Assembly (NCBI GenBank): GCA_001787465.1
Contig: MFXJ01000008.1
Coordinates: forward strand, 294-17,481
From: Candidatus Peregrinibacteria bacterium RIFOXYB2_FULL_32_7
GTDB lineage: Bacteria; Patescibacteriota; Gracilibacteria; UBA1369; GWF2-33-10
Reading direction: 5' to 3'
DNA: 17,188 nt
The position numbers and the translations under genes are program-made. The notes under the pieces were generated by a model that was given only the letters and a program-made list of their open reading frames with translations, ran no database searches and was not told the DNA's origin. Positions 15,150 through 17,188 of the stretch are shown in pieces (within the stretch, counting starts at the first letter, position 1; each line of letters begins with the position of its first letter).

Positions 15150-15272
15150 ACAAAATTTATTTATAAATTTTCCTTAATTCTTAATCTTAATCTTAAACAT
15201 TATATAAAATAATACTGAGCAATAAAGCCAAGCATAAAACAACTCATTTCCAAGGACCAACAAATAATTTTA
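15150..15272. other. AT-rich gap before clpP, no gene seen
   Basis: The rest of the gap after the tRNA repeat cluster holds a perfect 9-bp AT-only palindrome (AAAATTTAT/ATAAATTTT, 15152-15171) and a short TTAATC duplication near 15185-15197. No open reading frame or RNA was recognised. Confidence 0.5.
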
Positions 15273-15281
15273 TGATATACT
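15273..15281 (+). promoter_or_regulatory. Putative extended -10 promoter of clpP
   Basis: TGA followed by TATACT (15276-15281), an extended -10. No -35 at proper spacing. The predicted start near 15288 gives a leader of about 60 nt that contains the heptamer array. Confidence 0.4.
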
Positions 15282-15307
15282 TAATCAGTACAAAAAAAAA
15301 TTCTTCG

Positions 15308-15342
15308 TCCTTTATCCTTTATCCTTTATTTTTTCTCCTTTA
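15308..15342 (+). repeat. Heptanucleotide tandem repeat (TCCTTTA)3-N7-TCCTTTA in the clpP leader
   Basis: Three exact units (15308-15328), a 7-base T-rich unit, and a fourth exact unit (15336-15342) end 5 bases before the clpP ATG. It is the same repeat unit as in the lipoprotein signal peptide at 8361-8387. Confidence 0.9.
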
Positions 15343-15347
15343 TCCTA

Positions 15348-16004
15348 ATGTATTTACAAAGCATTTTTAGTAGAAACGATACGCAACAAAATAATACAAC
15401 CAAACAAAATAAAGCTTCTTATTTAGTTCCTACCGTGATTGAAAAAACGCACGAAGGTGAAAGAGCTTATGATATTTATTCAAGACTACTTAAAGATCGA
15501 GTGATTTTTCTTGGCACGGCTATTGACTCAGGCGTTGCCAATATTATTATCGCTCAACTTTTATTTCTTGAGAAAGAAGATCCGAAAAAAGATATTACTT
15601 TATATGTTAATAGCCCTGGAGGTCATGTAACTGCTGGTATGGCTATCTACGATACCATGCAATATCTTTCTTGCGATGTGGTAACAATTTGCGTTGGACT
15701 GGCCGCTTCCATGGGAGCAGTAATTTTGACCGGAGGAGCAAAAGGTAAAAGATTTGCACTTCCATATAGTGAAATTATGATTCATCAACCCCTTGGAGGA
15801 GCAGAAGGTCAAGCAAGCGATATTGAAATCGCCGCAGATCATATTATTAAAACCAAGAAAAACTTAAATCTCATTATCGCTAAACACAGTGGTCAAGATT
15901 TAAAAAAGGTAGAAAAAGATACGGATAGGGATAAATTTATGAGCGCTGAAGATGCTCTTAAATATGGATTAATTGATAAAATCATTACAAAGAACGGGAA
16001 GTAA
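15348..16004 (+). CDS. clpP: ATP-dependent Clp protease proteolytic subunit
   Basis: A serine protease that forms a double heptameric barrel and degrades proteins fed by Clp ATPases in the cytoplasm. 218 residues. The catalytic triad is complete: Ser121 (GLAASMGAV), His146 (MIHQPLGG) and Asp195 ([10 protein letters not shown]), with the family spacing of 25 and 49 residues. The mature core starts around residue 24 ([11 protein letters not shown]); the first ~23 polar residues probably form the usual propeptide or pore-loop extension. The handle helix and the Gly-rich oxyanion strand ([17 protein letters not shown]) are normal. The leader has no Shine-Dalgarno sequence but a pyrimidine-rich heptamer array. 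No clpX or tig lies next to it. The stop is 7 bp from the long palindrome at 16011. Confidence 0.97.
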   Translation: MYLQSIFSRNDTQQNNTTKQNKASYLVPTVIEKTHEGERAYDIYSRLLKDRVIFLGTAIDSGVANIIIAQLLFLEKEDPKKDITLYVNSPGGHVTAGMAIYDTMQYLSCDVVTICVGLAASMGAVILTGGAKGKRFALPYSEIMIHQPLGGAEGQASDIEIAADHIIKTKKNLNLIIAKHSGQDLKKVEKDTDRDKFMSAEDALKYGLIDKIITKNGK

Positions 16005-16010
16005 TAAGTC

Positions 16011-16182
16011 GCCGTAACAAAATAACCTTCACATCTAAGGCAAATTAAGCATTCATCTTTGAATTTTCTTCAATCGTAAAATTTTCACTGTAACTTGGCT
16101 ACACCTCAAATTTTACTCAATCGGAAAAATCAAATCTGAACACTTATTTAGACCTTATCTATAAAGGTTATTTCGTTACGGC
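16011..16182. repeat. 172-bp imperfect palindrome (possible MITE or structured 3' RNA)
   Basis: Outer arms 16011-16029 and 16164-16182 are inverted copies matching 18 of 19. Inner arms 16058-16084 and 16108-16134 match 19 of 27, the mismatches mostly in one central 7-base block, and TGTA/TACA (16089-16092, 16100-16103) closes the centre. The inner arms and the TGTA/TACA pair share a centre near 16096 and the outer arms are offset by one base, so this is one long stem. Between outer and inner arms, several differences become G-U pairs if the - strand is the RNA. The right arm overlaps the last 12 codons and stop of the small - strand gene. Confidence 0.75.
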
Positions 16183-16537
16183 TCCTAAGGATATTCACAT
16201 CTTCAAAAATTCTGTCTTCAATATATTTTTGGAATTGTAAAAATTCCCCTTCAACATCATAATCTTCTTCATTCTCAGTTCCCTGCCAGAACGATGTCGG
16301 GCTGGTCAACTTTTGGTTCTCAGCTCTCTTAATTATTTCCGTCTGCGGTAATAGAAATTTTGTTTCTTGCGTCTCGTCAACAATTTGTTCTTTTTGAACA
16401 TTTAATGTTTGCAAAATATTAGCTTGGAAACTGTTTCCTCTTGTTTCACTTACAGAAAAAAGTGAAGACAAAAAACCAAAACTCATCAATAAACTCATAA
16501 GAATTCCGATTTTTAAAACTGAAATTTCTTTATTCAT
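16148..16537 (-). CDS. Small exported protein of unknown function
   Basis: 129 residues. A basic start (MNKEISVLK) and a hydrophobic stretch (about 9-28) followed by Ser/Thr look like a signal peptide or single anchor. The mature part is hydrophilic and acidic (TENEEDYDVEGE near 86-97) with no Cys and no motif I recognise. The reading frame is the only long one in this stretch, an extended -10 precedes it, and the signal peptide makes chance unlikely. Its last 12 residues (RSRNEITFIDKV, except possibly the first) come from the arm of the palindrome at 16011-16182, so the native C-terminus may have been replaced when that element arrived. The left arm on the opposite strand can be read as the related string RRNKITFTSK, as expected from the inverted copy, not from a second gene. 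Confidence 0.65.
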   Translation of the reverse strand: MNKEISVLKIGILMSLLMSFGFLSSLFSVSETRGNSFQANILQTLNVQKEQIVDETQETKFLLPQTEIIKRAENQKLTSPTSFWQGTENEEDYDVEGEFLQFQKYIEDRIFEDVNILRSRNEITFIDKV

Positions 16538-16567
16538 AACAAAAAAATTTAAAGATTAAATCTTATT

Positions 16568-16576
16568 ATTTTACCA
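16568..16576 (-). promoter_or_regulatory. Putative extended -10 promoter of the small exported protein
   Basis: On the - strand: TGG then TAAAAT (16573-16568). Predicted start near 16561, leader about 24 nt. The -35 is not recognisable. Confidence 0.35.
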
Positions 16577-16606
16577 TAACTCTTTGTTAAAAACATTAGC
16601 TTTTCA

Positions 16607-16635
16607 TTGTATAAAAACTAAATTTATGCTATTAT
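16607..16635 (+). promoter_or_regulatory. Putative promoter of the right-edge gene
   Basis: TTGTAT (16607-16612), 17-bp spacer, TATTAT (16630-16635) preceded by TGC (extended -10). Predicted start near 16642, leader about 30 nt. Among the better promoter matches in the window. Confidence 0.5.
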
Positions 16636-16671
16636 ATTTTGATAATTTTAAAATTCTAAAATTTTTACAGA

Positions 16672-17188
16672 ATGGGAGGTGCAAACATACCAAGAATGGA
16701 AACTTCTAAAGAAGTAGTTGGTTCAAGAAGAATTGATACGGAATTAGACAGAAAAGAACGACAAATAATAACAGTTAATAGAAAGCCTGAGCTCGATCCT
16801 ATTTTAAAAAGAAAAAATTTAATTACAGACATTGAACAAGCTTTAGGATGCGAATATGGAAATGTTAGCTTAGCTTTGATTGAGAAGCCGATTGATGATA
16901 AAAATATGCAATTAGTATTTTTACTTAAAAATAAAACTGATAATAGTTTTGTTAAAATTGAAACAAATGTTGCTCCAGACTGGAGAGAGGATCCGTCCAA
17001 GATGCAAACGATAATTGCAGAATTAACTAAAGATGCTTGTAAAAAATATCAAGAAAAGAAAGAAATACATTACGATACAAGAATCACTTGGGAAATTTCC
17101 GCAGAAGCCACTGATCCATTAATTGATCAAAATAATATTTTTACTGCTGTACACGCTCGAAAGATGCAAAAATTAATGGAATTTCCAT
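16672..17188 (+). CDS. Hypothetical protein, 3' partial
   Basis: The frame opens at ATG 16672 and runs without a stop to the window edge, 172 codons plus one base. The visible part is soluble and highly charged: a basic N-terminus (IPRMETSKEVVGSRRIDTELDRKER), then alternating strands and helices (NVSLALIEKPI, MQLVFLLKNKT, FVKIETNV), a Trp-containing acidic turn (APDWREDPSK) and a helix rich in Lys (about 114-132). No signal peptide or membrane segment. No family is recognised. A good promoter lies upstream and the gene diverges from the small exported protein. The Lys/Glu/Asn-rich composition resembles the giant protein at the left edge, but that may only reflect AT-rich DNA. No upstream Shine-Dalgarno sequence; a GGGAGGTG just inside the gene is coding. 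Confidence 0.8.
   Translation, partial: MGGANIPRMETSKEVVGSRRIDTELDRKERQIITVNRKPELDPILKRKNLITDIEQALGCEYGNVSLALIEKPIDDKNMQLVFLLKNKTDNSFVKIETNVAPDWREDPSKMQTIIAELTKDACKKYQEKKEIHYDTRITWEISAEATDPLIDQNNIFTAVHARKMQKLMEFP

Noticed and set aside
15600..15842. 80-codon - strand frame
   Set aside because: Antisense inside clpP, whose + strand product is certain.
16005..16046. Pseudogene fragment of the small exported protein on the + strand after clpP
   Set aside because: The similar peptide arises because the two arms of one palindrome are inverted copies; the similarity continues symmetrically through non-coding DNA to the centre.
16665..17000. 111-codon frame on the - strand
   Set aside because: Antisense of the right-edge + strand gene, which is open to the window edge, has a good promoter and a more protein-like composition.

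Overview
The window is AT-rich and uses the standard bacterial code: UGA is a genuine stop in ruvA, the MFS gene and the response regulator. It looks like the chromosome of a candidate-phyla-radiation (Patescibacteria) or similar small-genome bacterium. The grounds are compact genes, very large lineage-specific membrane proteins without recognisable relatives, a reduced M24 peptidase, a DUF3467-like protein, an orphan response regulator, almost no Shine-Dalgarno sequences, and intergenic spaces filled with several families of palindromic repeats. The lineage call is inference; no rRNA or other phylogenetic marker is present, and no phage, plasmid, CRISPR or transposase gene is visible.

Layout, left to right. 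(1) 1-5633: the 3' part of a giant hypothetical protein (at least 1471 codons, open at the left edge), then a 370-residue polytopic membrane protein; a palindromic repeat lies between them and a MITE-like 121-bp element follows. (2) 5884-6780: an exported protein with an HELGH zinc-protease motif and an anthrax-lethal-factor-like third ligand. (3) 6957-9757, + strand: ruvA, an M24 Xaa-Pro-type peptidase reduced to its catalytic domain, and a lipoprotein with an OB-like domain and two copies of a second domain. ruvA and the peptidase are 15 bp apart and the lipoprotein 41 bp further, so they may form one operon. (4) 12535-9798, - strand: SppA-type signal peptide peptidase, DUF3467-like protein, MFS transporter. 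(5) 12704-13090 (+), a four-helix membrane protein, and 13933-13124 (-), exonuclease III, converge on a bidirectional terminator that overlaps the xth stop codon. (6) 14174-14839: an orphan OmpR-type regulator with an eroded receiver domain. (7) tRNA-Lys(CUU) with encoded CCA, followed by a palindrome cluster, then clpP. (8) A 172-bp imperfect palindrome begins 7 bp after clpP and supplies the C-terminus of a small exported protein on the opposite strand. (9) The start of an unidentified + strand gene running off the right edge.

Most recognised genes are housekeeping: recombination and repair (RuvA, Xth), protein turnover (ClpP, SppA, M24 peptidase) and translation (tRNA). The most interesting material is non-coding and structural: palindromic elements placed just downstream of genes, 7-bp tandem repeats in leaders and in one signal-peptide coding region, and the giant protein with its membrane neighbour. 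No single complete new defence or metabolic system is evident.
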